Below are positions 42,553 to 51,526 of a stretch of DNA of 64,000 nt, in pieces (position 1 is the first letter of the stretch; every line of letters begins with the position of its first letter). The stretch comes from Chloroflexota bacterium. Its GTDB lineage: Bacteria > Chloroflexota > Limnocylindria > Limnocylindrales > CSP1-4. The stretch is from positions 62,001 through 126,000 of the forward strand of contig JAHBUZ010000005.1 of NCBI GenBank assembly GCA_019637815.1. The letters run 5' to 3'. Made by a program: the position numbers and the translations under genes. Under the pieces are notes generated by a model. It saw only the letters and a list, made by a program, of their open reading frames with translations, had not been told where the DNA came from and did not search any database.

Positions 42553-43367
42553 GGGCCGACCCCGCCCCGGATGGCCACACCCACGCTGCGGTGGGGAGCG
42601 CCGGCAGGATCGTCCGTGGCACGCCACAGGTCGGCACGCACCTCGCGCAGGAACGAGCCTGCCGGGGGCAGCTCGACGGTCCGGATCATGAGCCCATCAT
42701 CGACCACCTCGAGGCCATCGAGCGTCTGGAAGGGCACGTCGTCCGCGGACAGCACCAGCCGATATGTCTCGTCGATGCCTTCCGCGTTGTGGATCGCGAC
42801 CTGGACGACCGATCCGCCATCGGCCGGCACGATCGCGAGGCTCGTCCAGGGGGGGTCGGGCTGGACGAGCACGCCGACGCGCGCCACCGCGAACGCGACG
42901 ACCACGACCATCGCCGCCGCGAGGAGCATCAGCAGCTGGCTCGTGGGTGCGGCCGCGAACAGGGGGGTCGACCGGACGACCGCGGGCCTGCCGTCGCCCC
43001 GGCTCGCGCGTCGCTCCCGCCACCAGGCGACGAGACACGCGACGAGCGAGATGTCCGCGAGGAACGCGCCCCACGACGCGGATGAGAGGCCCGGTCTCGA
43101 GAGATGGAGCAGGAACCCGGTCACGACCAGCAGCGCCAGCTGGATCCCCAGCACCAGCGCCCAGCGCTCGGCGCGGTCGAGGGTCCGCCGGGGGAACAGG
43201 GCACGCACCCACGCGAGACCCGGCACGCCCAGGCCCAGGAGGGCTCCCGCGATGGCCTCCGTCCCCGGGGCAAGGTCGGGGCGCGTCAGCAGCCACCCAC
43301 AGACGAGCGCGACCGCCGCCAGGGCCACCAGGCCGAGCGTCGACCGACCCGGCGTCACCCGGCTCAC
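42549..43367 (-). CDS. DUF1616-like membrane protein
   Basis: A 272-aa protein with four to five helices in the first ~170 residues and a C-terminal outside domain with beta-strand character (WTSLAIVPADGGSVVQVAIHN, then SFLREVRADLWRATDD). The helix layout and this end domain are like DUF1616 proteins, found in archaea and Chloroflexota near glycan genes, of unknown function. GTG 43367 overlaps the upstream gene's stop (GTGA), and its own stop overlaps the next start the same way. Confidence 0.72.
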   Translation of the reverse strand: MSRVTPGRSTLGLVALAAVALVCGWLLTRPDLAPGTEAIAGALLGLGVPGLAWVRALFPRRTLDRAERWALVLGIQLALLVVTGFLLHLSRPGLSSASWGAFLADISLVACLVAWWRERRASRGDGRPAVVRSTPLFAAAPTSQLLMLLAAAMVVVVAFAVARVGVLVQPDPPWTSLAIVPADGGSVVQVAIHNAEGIDETYRLVLSADDVPFQTLDGLEVVDDGLMIRTVELPPAGSFLREVRADLWRATDDPAGAPHRSVGVAIRGGVGP

Positions 43368-45247
43368 CGTGTCCTCCCCGTCAGGCGGCGGATGTCGAAG
43401 ATCCGGATGGCACCGTTGTCATAGACCTGGTCGACACCCGGCAGGGTCGCCCACTTGGCGAGCGCCTCCTCGGGCATCGGACTGGCCCAGGGTCCGGACG
43501 TGAACTGCTCCCCGCGCTCGATGTACACCCCCACGTAGGGCAGCGAGGTGGGCAGCCGGAAGTCGGCGATGACGTAGTCGACGCCCGCGCGCACGAGCAG
43601 GTCCAGCTCCTCCGGCGTCAACGCCGTGGAGAAGTAGGCCGGCCGGAGGTTGAAGCCATCGCCGCTCGCGGAGATGGGGTGCTGTCGCCCGTACGTCGCG
43701 AGGAGCACCCGGTTCGTCCGGTCCGCGAGGAAGCGGCGGCCAGGCCCCAGCGAGTCGAGCGTCCACGAGGCAGCATCGATGCCCTGCGGGCTCACGGAGC
43801 GGGGATCGGCGGACACGAGGAACGGGCCCGGCAGTCGCGCCCAGGGGGCGATACCCAGGATGGCGCCGCCCATGAACAGCACGATGAGACCCGCCATCAC
43901 GCCCGCCGCGAGCATCCGCGAGAGCCGTGGCCGGAGCGCGCCCAGTCGAGGCAGCCGTCCCTCGCGGGCCGCGTCCACGACGACCAGCGCCGCCACCGCG
44001 GCGACGAACGCGGCACCCACGAAGATGAACTCCGCGGATCGCTGGGCGATCTCGGCGCCACGGGCGGTCAGGCGTGCCACGAGCGACGCGGGATACAGCA
44101 GCGCCACGAGCGCCAGGGTCATGGGCAGGGACATCCGACCCCAGCGTCGCCACACCACCGGCAGCCCGATGAGGAGCGCCACGACCAGCACCCCCACCGA
44201 GCCGTAGGCGATGACCTGCTCCCACATCGGCGCGGCGACCCCGGTCGCCGACCGGAAGAGCTCGCGGCTGCCCTCGTCACCCGCGATGAGCGTGAACACC
44301 TGGTCGACGGCACCGCTGAGCGCGGGCACCAGGTACCCCACCGTGACCCACGCGACGTACAGCATCCACGCCAACGTCGCGATGAGCGACATCACGGCCG
44401 GCCCCACGATGCCCCCGGTGCGGGTGCCCCGCAGCCGGAGCAGCGTGTCCACGACCGCCCACACGACCAGGAACGCGGAGAGGGCCATCGCCGAGATGTG
44501 GTGGGTCACGACGACCGATGCGATGCCCAGCAGGAGCGCCACCGTGAACGACAGCGGGTGGCCGGCCCCTCCGGTCTCCCGACGCTGCACGCACCAGACC
44601 ACGAACAGGGCGAGCGGCAGGGCGAGCGATTCGTAGGCGAACTGGGCGTCGAAGAACAGGAAGCCCGGGTTGGCCGCGTAGACGAGCACCGCCACGCTCG
44701 CGATGCGCGCGTCCCGGCTGGCCTGCTCGTACAGCAGGTACAGGGCGAGCATCATCAGCAGCCGCGCGGCGCCCACGATGACCACGCCGGCCTCCCACAC
44801 GGAGAACCCGGACCGGACCAGGAGGTCCGCCGCGATCTCCAGACCCGGGTAGTACGGGCTGGCGAGAAGGATGTTGTTGGTCGTGAACAGCCGGCCGCTG
44901 ACCACGATGTCGTCGAGGGTCGCCCAGTGGAGCGACTCGTCGAGCATCACGAACGCGTCCGGCGAGCCGAGCACCTTGACCATGTAGAGGGCCAGCCCGG
45001 CGAGGACCACCAGGCCCACCCGCTCCCGCCTGCGCGCATCACCGAGCAGCAGCCGATGACCGATGGGCGCCACGATGACCAGCAGGCCGACCCACCAGAT
45101 GATGCTGGCGCCCGGCAGGTCCAGCCGCGACAGCGTGTCGGCGACCGCGATGACGAGCAGGCCCAGCGCCGCCACGAGCGACAGCACCGGCAGGCGCCCG
45201 AGCGCACCGGGCCCTGCCACCGCGGGCCGGGCCACGCTCGTGTCCAT
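43364..45247 (-). CDS. Large polytopic membrane protein, GT-C glycosyltransferase-like
   Basis: A 627-aa protein with about 13-14 helices and a C-terminal outside domain of ~150 residues. The first external loop carries FVMLDESLHWATLDD, where an Asp/Glu pair sits where GT-C enzymes bind metal and donor. A second loop has LASPYYPGLEIAADLLVRSGF. It may transfer sugar from a lipid-phosphate donor or polymerise glycan units; this is an inference. ATG 45247 or GTG 45250 are both possible starts. It is linked by GTGA to the DUF1616-like gene. Confidence 0.75.
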   Translation of the reverse strand: MDTSVARPAVAGPGALGRLPVLSLVAALGLLVIAVADTLSRLDLPGASIIWWVGLLVIVAPIGHRLLLGDARRRERVGLVVLAGLALYMVKVLGSPDAFVMLDESLHWATLDDIVVSGRLFTTNNILLASPYYPGLEIAADLLVRSGFSVWEAGVVIVGAARLLMMLALYLLYEQASRDARIASVAVLVYAANPGFLFFDAQFAYESLALPLALFVVWCVQRRETGGAGHPLSFTVALLLGIASVVVTHHISAMALSAFLVVWAVVDTLLRLRGTRTGGIVGPAVMSLIATLAWMLYVAWVTVGYLVPALSGAVDQVFTLIAGDEGSRELFRSATGVAAPMWEQVIAYGSVGVLVVALLIGLPVVWRRWGRMSLPMTLALVALLYPASLVARLTARGAEIAQRSAEFIFVGAAFVAAVAALVVVDAAREGRLPRLGALRPRLSRMLAAGVMAGLIVLFMGGAILGIAPWARLPGPFLVSADPRSVSPQGIDAASWTLDSLGPGRRFLADRTNRVLLATYGRQHPISASGDGFNLRPAYFSTALTPEELDLLVRAGVDYVIADFRLPTSLPYVGVYIERGEQFTSGPWASPMPEEALAKWATLPGVDQVYDNGAIRIFDIRRLTGRTR

Positions 45248-45266
45248 CACGCCGGGCTCGCGTCCA

Positions 45267-46520
45267 TCACGCGCCGCTCGCGTCCTGCTCCATGCGATCG
45301 AGGAAGCGCAGGTATGCCTCCGCGGTGGAGGTCCACGAGCGGGGATGCTCGAAGCGCTGGCCACGCAGGCCGGGGAGCTCCCGCAGCCGCTCCGTGAGCA
45401 CGGCCACGTCACCGACGGGCATCAGGCGGACCCCGTCATAGCCCTCGGCGTTCTCGGGGTTGCCGCCCGTCTCGGTCATCACGATGGGCAGGCCGTAGCC
45501 CATGGCCACGTGGAGCGGTCCGCTCATGGACGAGCGACGGTACGGCAGCACCACCGCGTCCGCGCCCCGCAGGTAGCCATCGAGCTCGGCGTCATGGACA
45601 TAGCGGTTGACGAACGTGATCCGGTCCCGGTATGGGCTGCGGGCGATCATCTCGCCGGGCAGCGTATGCCCCTCCCAGGTCTCGCCGACCACGGTCAGCC
45701 AGTACCCGCCGACCTCGTCCGGCCCGAGCCGCTCGAAGGCGGCGACCAGATCCTCGAGGCCCTTGTAGGGCCGGATGACACCGAAGAACAGCACGTTCGT
45801 GACATCCTCGGGCGCCTCGCGGATGGGCTGCCGGTCGGCCTCGTCCAGGACGCCATCCTGCTGGTAGTGGTCGTAGGGACCGTGGGGCAGGACCGCGCTC
45901 GGCAGATGGCCGACACCCCAGTGACGACCCACGAGCTGTCGATCGGACTCCGAGTGGACCGTGAACCCATGGGCCATGCGCAGCACGAGCAGACCCACGA
46001 GGCGCGCGTAGCGCGCGACGAGGGGCAGGCGGATCTCACCGGTGTCCTGGACCTCGTGGAACTCGATGACCACCCGCGCCCCAAGGGCGCGCGCCAGGAT
46101 CGTGAGCGCGAGATGGGTGTGGAGCACGGTGCCGGTCCACCACTGGAGGATGAGCACCCGGGGTCGCTCGCGGGCGAGGAAGGCAGCCGCCCGGATGAGG
46201 CTCGGGATCCACCACCAGTCGATGCCGTCGAAGGTCGGCACGCGGGGCCCAGCGGCGAGGTCCGTGAGTGGCGTACCGACGCGTCGCTTGCCCGGGTACA
46301 GGAACGTCGGCAGCAGCTGTCGGAGCGTGACCACGGACGTGCGCACGCCGGCGTCCGCGAGCGCGCGCGCCAGGTGGAGCGTGTAGATGCTGATGCCCGA
46401 GAGGAAGCGGGTCCCGGAGCCGACCACGGTCACCCGTCGCGCCGGGGAGCCGGATGTGGCACGGTCGGGGCCCGAACGGCCGGGCCTGGGACGGTCGGGG
46501 CGGCGAGCAGGTTCGTGCAC
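45267..46520 (-). CDS. GT4-family glycosyltransferase
   Basis: A 417-aa enzyme. A basic N-terminal leader (DRPRPGRSGPDRA) precedes RVTVVGSGTRFLSGISIYTLHLARAL, the GT4 start. VLFFGVIRPYKGLEDLVAAFERL opens the donor domain. DAVVLPYRRSSMSGPLHVAMGYGLP replaces the EX7E element and is typical of a subset of GT4 enzymes. The sugar is unknown. It lies 19 bases upstream of the GT-C-like gene and 192 bases after the GT2 gene, so it may head its own transcript. Confidence 0.9.
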   Translation of the reverse strand: MHEPARRPDRPRPGRSGPDRATSGSPARRVTVVGSGTRFLSGISIYTLHLARALADAGVRTSVVTLRQLLPTFLYPGKRRVGTPLTDLAAGPRVPTFDGIDWWWIPSLIRAAAFLARERPRVLILQWWTGTVLHTHLALTILARALGARVVIEFHEVQDTGEIRLPLVARYARLVGLLVLRMAHGFTVHSESDRQLVGRHWGVGHLPSAVLPHGPYDHYQQDGVLDEADRQPIREAPEDVTNVLFFGVIRPYKGLEDLVAAFERLGPDEVGGYWLTVVGETWEGHTLPGEMIARSPYRDRITFVNRYVHDAELDGYLRGADAVVLPYRRSSMSGPLHVAMGYGLPIVMTETGGNPENAEGYDGVRLMPVGDVAVLTERLRELPGLRGQRFEHPRSWTSTAEAYLRFLDRMEQDASGA

Positions 46521-46712
46521 GAGGGATCAGGATCCGGGTCGCGTTCGGCACGCGGCGCCACCGGACCCCATCGGACCGGTCCGCAGCAGTATCGCCCGTG
46601 GGGTCACGGGCGTCCCCGGTACCAAGGTCATGGAGCTGGTGCGCGGCGGACACCCGTCCGCCGCGATGCGATCACCCGGATGGCGGGACGCCCGCCACGG
46701 GTGGGACCGGGC

Positions 46713-47549
46713 CTAGCGGGCGATGACCGCGTCCGCGGACGAGGCGCTCGTCTCGGTCCAGGCGGGATCGGACCAGTGGCCCTCCCGCTCCGCGACGACG
46801 GGCACCGCGACCACCGCAGGGGCCACCGGCAGGATGGAGATCGGCGTGGGCATCGGCGGGGCCGCCGGGACCGGACCGGAGAAGCGCTCCCGGATGATCG
46901 TCCGCAGCACCCGCAGACCATCGGGGATGGTGCGCAGGTTCGACTCGCCGTGGATGCGGTGCGACTCGAAGGAGGGCACCTCGGCGACGCGCAGGCCGAG
47001 CTTGAGAGCGCGCACGTTCATCATCGTCTCGATCTCGAAGCCGGAGCCGTCGAGGCCCAGGCGCGGCACGATGGCACGCCAGAATGCGTTGTAGCCGTAG
47101 CACAGGTCCGTGTATCGACCACCGAACAGGACGCGGACCATGCCCACGAACACGGCATTGCCGAGCTTCCGGTACAGCTCCATGTCGGAGGTGCCGCCGC
47201 CCGCGAGGAAGCGGGAGCCCTTGGCGAAGTCCGCGCCATCGATGAGGGCACGCACGAAGTCCGGGATCTCCTCGGGTGCGGTGGAGCCGTCCGCGTCGAG
47301 CATCACGATGATGTCGCCGCGGGCTGCCGCGAACCCGGTGCGGAGGGCGGAGCCCTTGCCGCGGCCGTACTGCTGGACGATGCGGATGCCCGGTCGGACC
47401 GCCTGGGCGACTCGCACCGTATCGTCCGTGGACTCACCGTCCACGAGGATCACCTCGAGCACGTCGGTCGGGATGCGAGGCAGGACGTGAGGCAGATTGG
47501 CGGCTTCGTTCCGGGCAGGGACGATGACGCTGATGGTAGGCGCAGGCAC
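46713..47549 (-). CDS. GT2-family glycosyltransferase (dolichyl/polyprenyl-phosphate type)
   Basis: A 278-aa enzyme from GTG 47549 (GGGGGG about six bases upstream; GTG 47576 is an alternative). The GT-A fold motifs are ISVIVPARNEAANLP, VDGESTDDT and VMLDADGST, the metal-binding DxD equivalent. DLCYGYNAFWRA and GFEIETMMNVRA follow, as in polyprenyl-phosphate glycosyltransferases. It has no membrane helices; the last ~50 residues are an extra Pro/Ala tail. It probably supplies a lipid-linked sugar to the GT-C-like protein. Confidence 0.9.
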   Translation of the reverse strand: MPAPTISVIVPARNEAANLPHVLPRIPTDVLEVILVDGESTDDTVRVAQAVRPGIRIVQQYGRGKGSALRTGFAAARGDIIVMLDADGSTAPEEIPDFVRALIDGADFAKGSRFLAGGGTSDMELYRKLGNAVFVGMVRVLFGGRYTDLCYGYNAFWRAIVPRLGLDGSGFEIETMMNVRALKLGLRVAEVPSFESHRIHGESNLRTIPDGLRVLRTIIRERFSGPVPAAPPMPTPISILPVAPAVVAVPVVAEREGHWSDPAWTETSASSADAVIAR

Positions 47550-47698
47550 GCAAGGACCCCCCGTGGATCTGGGCACACAGACCCGGACAACGCGACGAGC
47601 AAGGAACCTGGGAGCCGCCCCATCGGTGCTGTCCGGTCGTCTGGGTGGACCGGTCTGGGTGACCGAGGGCCGGCGGTCTCGCCGCTGACCTGAAGGCT

Positions 47699-47712
47699 AG
47701 TACCTTGGTACT
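47699..47712. promoter_or_regulatory. Small inverted repeat AGTACC-TT-GGTACT
   Basis: A perfect 6-bp inverted repeat with a two-base centre in the 243-base gap between the GT2 and acetolactate-synthase-like genes. It is AT-richer than its surroundings. It may be a repressor site in the GT2 promoter region; no evidence beyond the symmetry. Confidence 0.35.
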
Positions 47713-47792
47713 GGGTGGTCAAGGACACGGTCCCATCGTCTGTTGCGCACGGGCACAACCACGTTCGATGGGTCCACCCGGCTCGCGGGCGC

Positions 47793-49493
47793 TCAGGAGC
47801 GGCCGGTCAGCGTCCCCAGCCGCTGGGTGAGACGGAGGTTCTCCGCGTAGTCGATGGGCACATCCACGAGCGACGGGCCCTCGACCGCGAGCGCCCGCTG
47901 GAGCGTGGGGTACAGGTCATCCGCGTCGGTTGGCCGGAAGGCCGGGATGCCGAAGCTCGCGGCATAGGCGAGCAGGTCGGGGTTGCCGAACTCGACGCCG
48001 AAGGGCCGCCCGAACTCGTTGCGCTGCTTCCAGTCGATGAGCCCATAGCCATCATCGCGCCAGACCACGACCGTGAACCGCGTGCCGAGCCGCTTGGCGG
48101 TCTCCAGCTCCTGGCTGTTCATGAGGAACGCCCCGTCACCGGTGAGCGCCACGACCCGTCGGTCGGGATGGACGAGCGCGGCGGCGATGGCGCCGGGCAC
48201 CGCGATGCCCATCGCCGCGAAGCCGTTGCTGATGATCACGGTGTTGGGCTCGTACGCCTGGTAGAGCCGCGCGGTCCAGACCTTGTGGGCGCCCACGTCG
48301 CAGACCACGATGTCGCTCGGGCCGAGGGCGCGGCGCAGCTCCAGGATCGCGCGCTGCGGCTTGATGGGATAGCCCTGGTCCGATGCGTTGGCTCGAAGGT
48401 CCTCCAGCAGCGCCTCCCGCAGCCGGAGGTGATGGGAGTGGCGGTCCTTCCGGCGCTCGCCGCCCAGCGCCTCGAGCAGCCGGTCCAGGCTGCCACCGAT
48501 GTCCCCTACCAGCTCCACCTGGGGCTGGTACGCCGCATCCACCTCCGAGGGCTGGGTATCGATGGCCAGGATCCGCTTGTCGCGATCCGGGTTCCATCGA
48601 TCGGGCGCGTACTCGACGGGGTCGTAGCCGATGCACACGACGACGTCCGCCTCGTCGAAGCCGGTCAGCACGTGGTCGCGTGCCTGGAGCCCGACCGCCA
48701 TGAGCGACAGGTCATCCCGGTCATCGACCGCGCCCTTGCCCATGAACGTGACCGCGACCGGGATGCCCAGCGTCTCCGCGAGCTTCCGCAGGCTGGCCGA
48801 CGCCCGCCGTCGAAGGACCCCGTTGCCGGCGAGGATGATGGGTCGGTCCGCGCTCGCCAGGAGCGCCGCCGCTGACGTGATGGCCTCGTCCGTGGGTTCG
48901 GGGAACCACGTCCGGCCGGGGACCAGGGGCCGTGTCCGGCCCCCCGACTCGGGTGGCATCTGGGCGCGGTTCTCGGGCAGCTCGATGTGGGTCGGTCCCG
49001 GCTTCTCCAGTGCCGCGATGCGGAACGCCTTGCGGACCATCTCCGGGATGGCATCGATGCGCTCCACGCGCCCGTTCCACTTGGTGATGGGCCGGAACAG
49101 CTCCACGATGTCGATGAGCTGGTGGGCCTCCTTGTGGAGCTTGTCCGAACCCACCTGGCCCGTGAGCGCGACCATGGGCGCCCGGTCGAGGTACGCGTCC
49201 GCGACCCCGGTCACGAGGTTGGTGGCACCCGGGCCGAGGGTCGCCATGGCGACCGCGCTGCGGCCGGTCAGGCGACCGTGGACATCCGCCATGAACGCAG
49301 CACCCTGCTCGTGCCGCGTGGTGACGTGCCGGATGCGCGGGTGGTCCGCGAGCGCCTCCAGGACGTCCATCGTCTCCTCGCCGGGGACGGAGAAGACGTA
49401 CTCGCACCCCTCCGCGTCGAGACACGCGACCAGCAGCTCGGCGGCCGTGCGAGGGTCGGGGGTCGGCTGACCGTCGGGTGCTGGATCGCTCAC
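47793..49493 (-). CDS. Acetolactate synthase large-subunit-like ThDP enzyme
   Basis: A 566-aa thiamine-diphosphate enzyme. CEYVFSVPGEETMDVLEAL near residues 30-48 holds the catalytic Glu, VAMATLGPGATNLVTGVADAY is the FAD-family loop, and GDGAFLMNSQELETAKRL followed by DDGYGLIDWKQ is the ThDP/Mg motif as in AlsS/IlvB enzymes. It condenses two pyruvates to acetolactate, for valine/leucine synthesis or acetoin. No IlvN regulatory subunit or ilvC is nearby, so the catabolic AlsS role is as likely. GTG 49493 follows a TAGACT box by seven bases. Confidence 0.88.
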   Translation of the reverse strand: MSDPAPDGQPTPDPRTAAELLVACLDAEGCEYVFSVPGEETMDVLEALADHPRIRHVTTRHEQGAAFMADVHGRLTGRSAVAMATLGPGATNLVTGVADAYLDRAPMVALTGQVGSDKLHKEAHQLIDIVELFRPITKWNGRVERIDAIPEMVRKAFRIAALEKPGPTHIELPENRAQMPPESGGRTRPLVPGRTWFPEPTDEAITSAAALLASADRPIILAGNGVLRRRASASLRKLAETLGIPVAVTFMGKGAVDDRDDLSLMAVGLQARDHVLTGFDEADVVVCIGYDPVEYAPDRWNPDRDKRILAIDTQPSEVDAAYQPQVELVGDIGGSLDRLLEALGGERRKDRHSHHLRLREALLEDLRANASDQGYPIKPQRAILELRRALGPSDIVVCDVGAHKVWTARLYQAYEPNTVIISNGFAAMGIAVPGAIAAALVHPDRRVVALTGDGAFLMNSQELETAKRLGTRFTVVVWRDDGYGLIDWKQRNEFGRPFGVEFGNPDLLAYAASFGIPAFRPTDADDLYPTLQRALAVEGPSLVDVPIDYAENLRLTQRLGTLTGRS

Positions 49494-49500
49494 GGGTCGG

Positions 49501-49506
49501 AGTCTA
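49501..49506 (-). promoter_or_regulatory. TAGACT box of the acetolactate-synthase-like gene
   Basis: On the minus strand the sequence around the start reads GCTAGACTCCGACCC then GTG. The same GCTAGACTCCGACC string precedes the aldehyde dehydrogenase start at 12932. No Shine-Dalgarno is present, so the transcript is probably leaderless. Confidence 0.65.
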
Positions 49507-49899
49507 GCCCTGACCACGGGATGGGGCACCCGTGGCGTCGTTGGTCCGTGGATCCGCCGGTGACGACCGGTCGATGACGTCGCCACCCTGGGCTCATGTG
49601 GGGCCATCACCATGGCGGTGCCGAGCCAGCGGCGGGGCGAGGATCCCACCCGACGGCTCGCGGCGCGCTTCCCAGCTTCCGGGCGGACGGATGAAGGACC
49701 GGCACGATGACGGTCGGGGGGGATCTGCGGCGGGCGCCAGGAGGGTCCGTCCCTCGACATCCTGACCAGGACATGGTCGTCGTGACGGGGGACGTGGCCC
49801 AGGACGCAGGCCCGATCGGGTCGTCGGCGCGGTGCGTCGTCCGGACGCCCACATCCTGGGAGGCGGGGCGACGGACGATGCCCGGGCACCTCCGCCGGG

Positions 49900-50175
49900 T
49901 GGGCCGCTCGCCGTTGGGTGGCCAGGTCCCGGCCGCGTGGCCGGTCGTCGCCGGATGGCCACGTCCCCGCCGGGTGGCCGCTCGCCGGATGGCCACGTCC
50001 CCGCCGGGTGGCCGCTCGCCGGGTGGCGGCAGCCCGCCGGGTGGCGGCAGCCCGCCGGGTGGCCGCTCGTCGCCGGGTGGCGGCAGCCCGCCGGGTGGCC
50101 GCTCGTCGCCGGGTGGCGGCAGCCCGCCGGGTGGCCGCGTCCCGGCCTGGTGGCCGCGTCCCGGCCTGGTGGCGG
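49900..50175. repeat. GC-rich tandem repeat array (~15-18-bp units)
   Basis: More than 12 units built on a GCCGGGTGGC core, followed by one of three endings (CGCTC, GGCAGCCC or CACGTCCCC). The gap 49494-50410 otherwise holds no gene I can support; its open frames are Gly/Pro/Arg-rich artefacts of the repeats. The 13-mer CCCACATCCTGGG at 49848-49860 is also found inverted near the 16-kb array. Confidence 0.85.
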
Positions 50176-50410
50176 CAGCCCAGTCCATCGGCCGTCTGAC
50201 AGTTCGCCACACTGGTCGATGGGTATCCGGCTGCATCGGGAACGTCGCCGCCGCATGGATGCACCCCCACGCTCAGCCTGGACCTGGGCACCTGGCATCC
50301 CGACGACCAGTCCGCCGAACAGCCGGCCCACCTGACTCGTGACCCGGATACGCCCCGACCAGTCGATCGGAATGGCAGGATCGCGGCCGCCACGACACGA
50401 CCGACGGCGG

Positions 50411-50605
50411 TCAGGCCTCAGCCGCCACCACGTGGTCATGCGTCCAGATGCGCGCCACCTCATCGATGTCGAGATCGAGCGCCTCGCAGAGCCGGACGAC
50501 GCTCCCGAAGGCGGGTGAGGGCAACCGCCCGGTCTCGATCTTGCGCAGCGTCTCCGCGGAGATCCCCGCGGCCGAGGCGACGTCGGCGAGCGGGCGCCTG
50601 TCGCT
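50411..50605 (-). pseudogene. XRE-family HTH regulator, 5'-truncated
   Basis: The last ~63 residues of an XRE-type regulator: LADVASAAGISAETLRKIETG, then SPAFGSVVRLCEALDLDIDEVARI. Related proteins have ~20 more residues before this point. Upstream, the frame continues only as antisense of an aminopeptidase fragment, so the N-terminal part is missing. The junction near 50600-50610 is the same place where the methionine aminopeptidase fragment begins on the other strand. Confidence 0.65.
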
Positions 50606-51080
50606 CAACGACGCCGTGCTCCATGGCATACCCCGCGACATCTTCCTGCGTGACGGCGACCTGCTGAGCCTGGACCTGGCCGTCTCGCTGGATGGCTGGG
50701 TCGGCGACTCGGCGATCAGCGTGATCGCGGGCGCGTCCCGGGAGGAGGACGTTCGTCTCATCCGCGCCACGGAGGAGGCGCTCGCAGCGGGGATCGCCGC
50801 CGCCCAGCCAGGCAACCGCATCGGTGACATCTCGCACGCGATCGACGACGTGGCGCGCTCGTACGGCTATGTCCCCAACATCGGCCATCCGCGACGCGGC
50901 TACCCGCTCCGTCCGGGCCTGACCCTCGCCATCGAGCCCTGGCTCACCGCTGGCACCGGCCGCATCCGCTTCGACCGCGATGGGTGGACCATCCGATCCG
51001 CCGATGGCTCGCGGACCGCCCACAGCGAGCACACCATCGCCATCACAGCGACCGGACCGGTGGTGCTGACCGCGATCTGA
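50604..51080 (+). pseudogene. Methionine aminopeptidase remnant, truncated and internally deleted
   Basis: From about 50604 the frame reads LSLNDAVLHGIPRDIFLRDGDLLSLDLA, a clear type I methionine aminopeptidase. The first metal Asp pair (LSLDLAVSLDGWVGDSA) and the two metal Glu residues (AIEPW and SEHTIAI) are present. Missing are the N-terminal ~50 residues and the ~20-residue stretch with the catalytic GHGIGR His: YGYVPNIGHPRRG joins across it. It is probably inactive. The frame upstream of 50604 is antisense of the XRE fragment, and no sensible start codon lies at the junction. Confidence 0.7.
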
Positions 51081-51526
51081 CGCTCGTCGCGGTCAGCTCG
51101 TCGATACCCTGCCGGATGTTCCCACTGGTGGGACAGGTGCGCGGACCCGCCGGCTCGGGACGCTGGTTCCACGCGTGGGGATGTCGCCGATCGCTCCGCC
51201 AGTGGAGCAGGTGGCCTGGACGTGGGCCCGGTGAGCCGGCTCGTGGTCGACCAGTCGGGTCGATCGTCCAGGATCCGGGCAGGCGGGACGGCCACGCTCC
51301 GCCGGGTGGTAGCTCCCCCGCCGGGTGGCGACGTCCCACCGGGTGGCCGCTCCCCACCGTGCGACCGCTCCCTGCCGTGCGGCTGCCCCCCTCGGCTGGT
51401 GGGGTCCGGACCGGTCCACGGCGGTGCGGCGGGGCAGGTCACGGTCCCACGGGTACCGCGGTACCACGCGCACCGGGACCATGATCCCATAGGCCACCCT
51501 GCGGCTCACCCCTGAGCATCCAGCCC
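51081..51526. other. 446-base gap with a short repeat array
   Basis: No gene is supported here. A short array of GCCGGGTGGC-type units lies at ~51297-51370 (see separate entry). The remainder shows no recognisable RNA or promoter element that I can defend. Confidence 0.4.
51297..51370 (+). repeat. Short GC-rich repeat array
   Basis: Three to four units of the GCCGGGTGGC-type repeat (GCCGGGTGGTAGCTCCCCC, GCCGGGTGGCGACGTCCCA, CCGGGTGGCCGCTCCCC), matching the 49.9-kb array in orientation. Confidence 0.7.

Noticed and set aside
42764-47693. Very long open frames opposite the glycan genes (e.g. 42764-45397 and 45063-47693, plus strand)
   Set aside because: They are Arg/His/Asp/Gln-rich antisense shadows of high-GC genes with clear domains on the minus strand; no motif or ribosome-binding site supports them.
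49900-50175. Collagen-like or Gly/Pro-rich protein genes in the repeat island
   Set aside because: All six frames are open because of the GC-rich repeats, no start context is convincing and no non-repeat domain is attached.
50411-50830. A complete 139-aa XRE regulator
   Set aside because: Only the last ~63 residues match the family; the rest is antisense to the aminopeptidase fragment.
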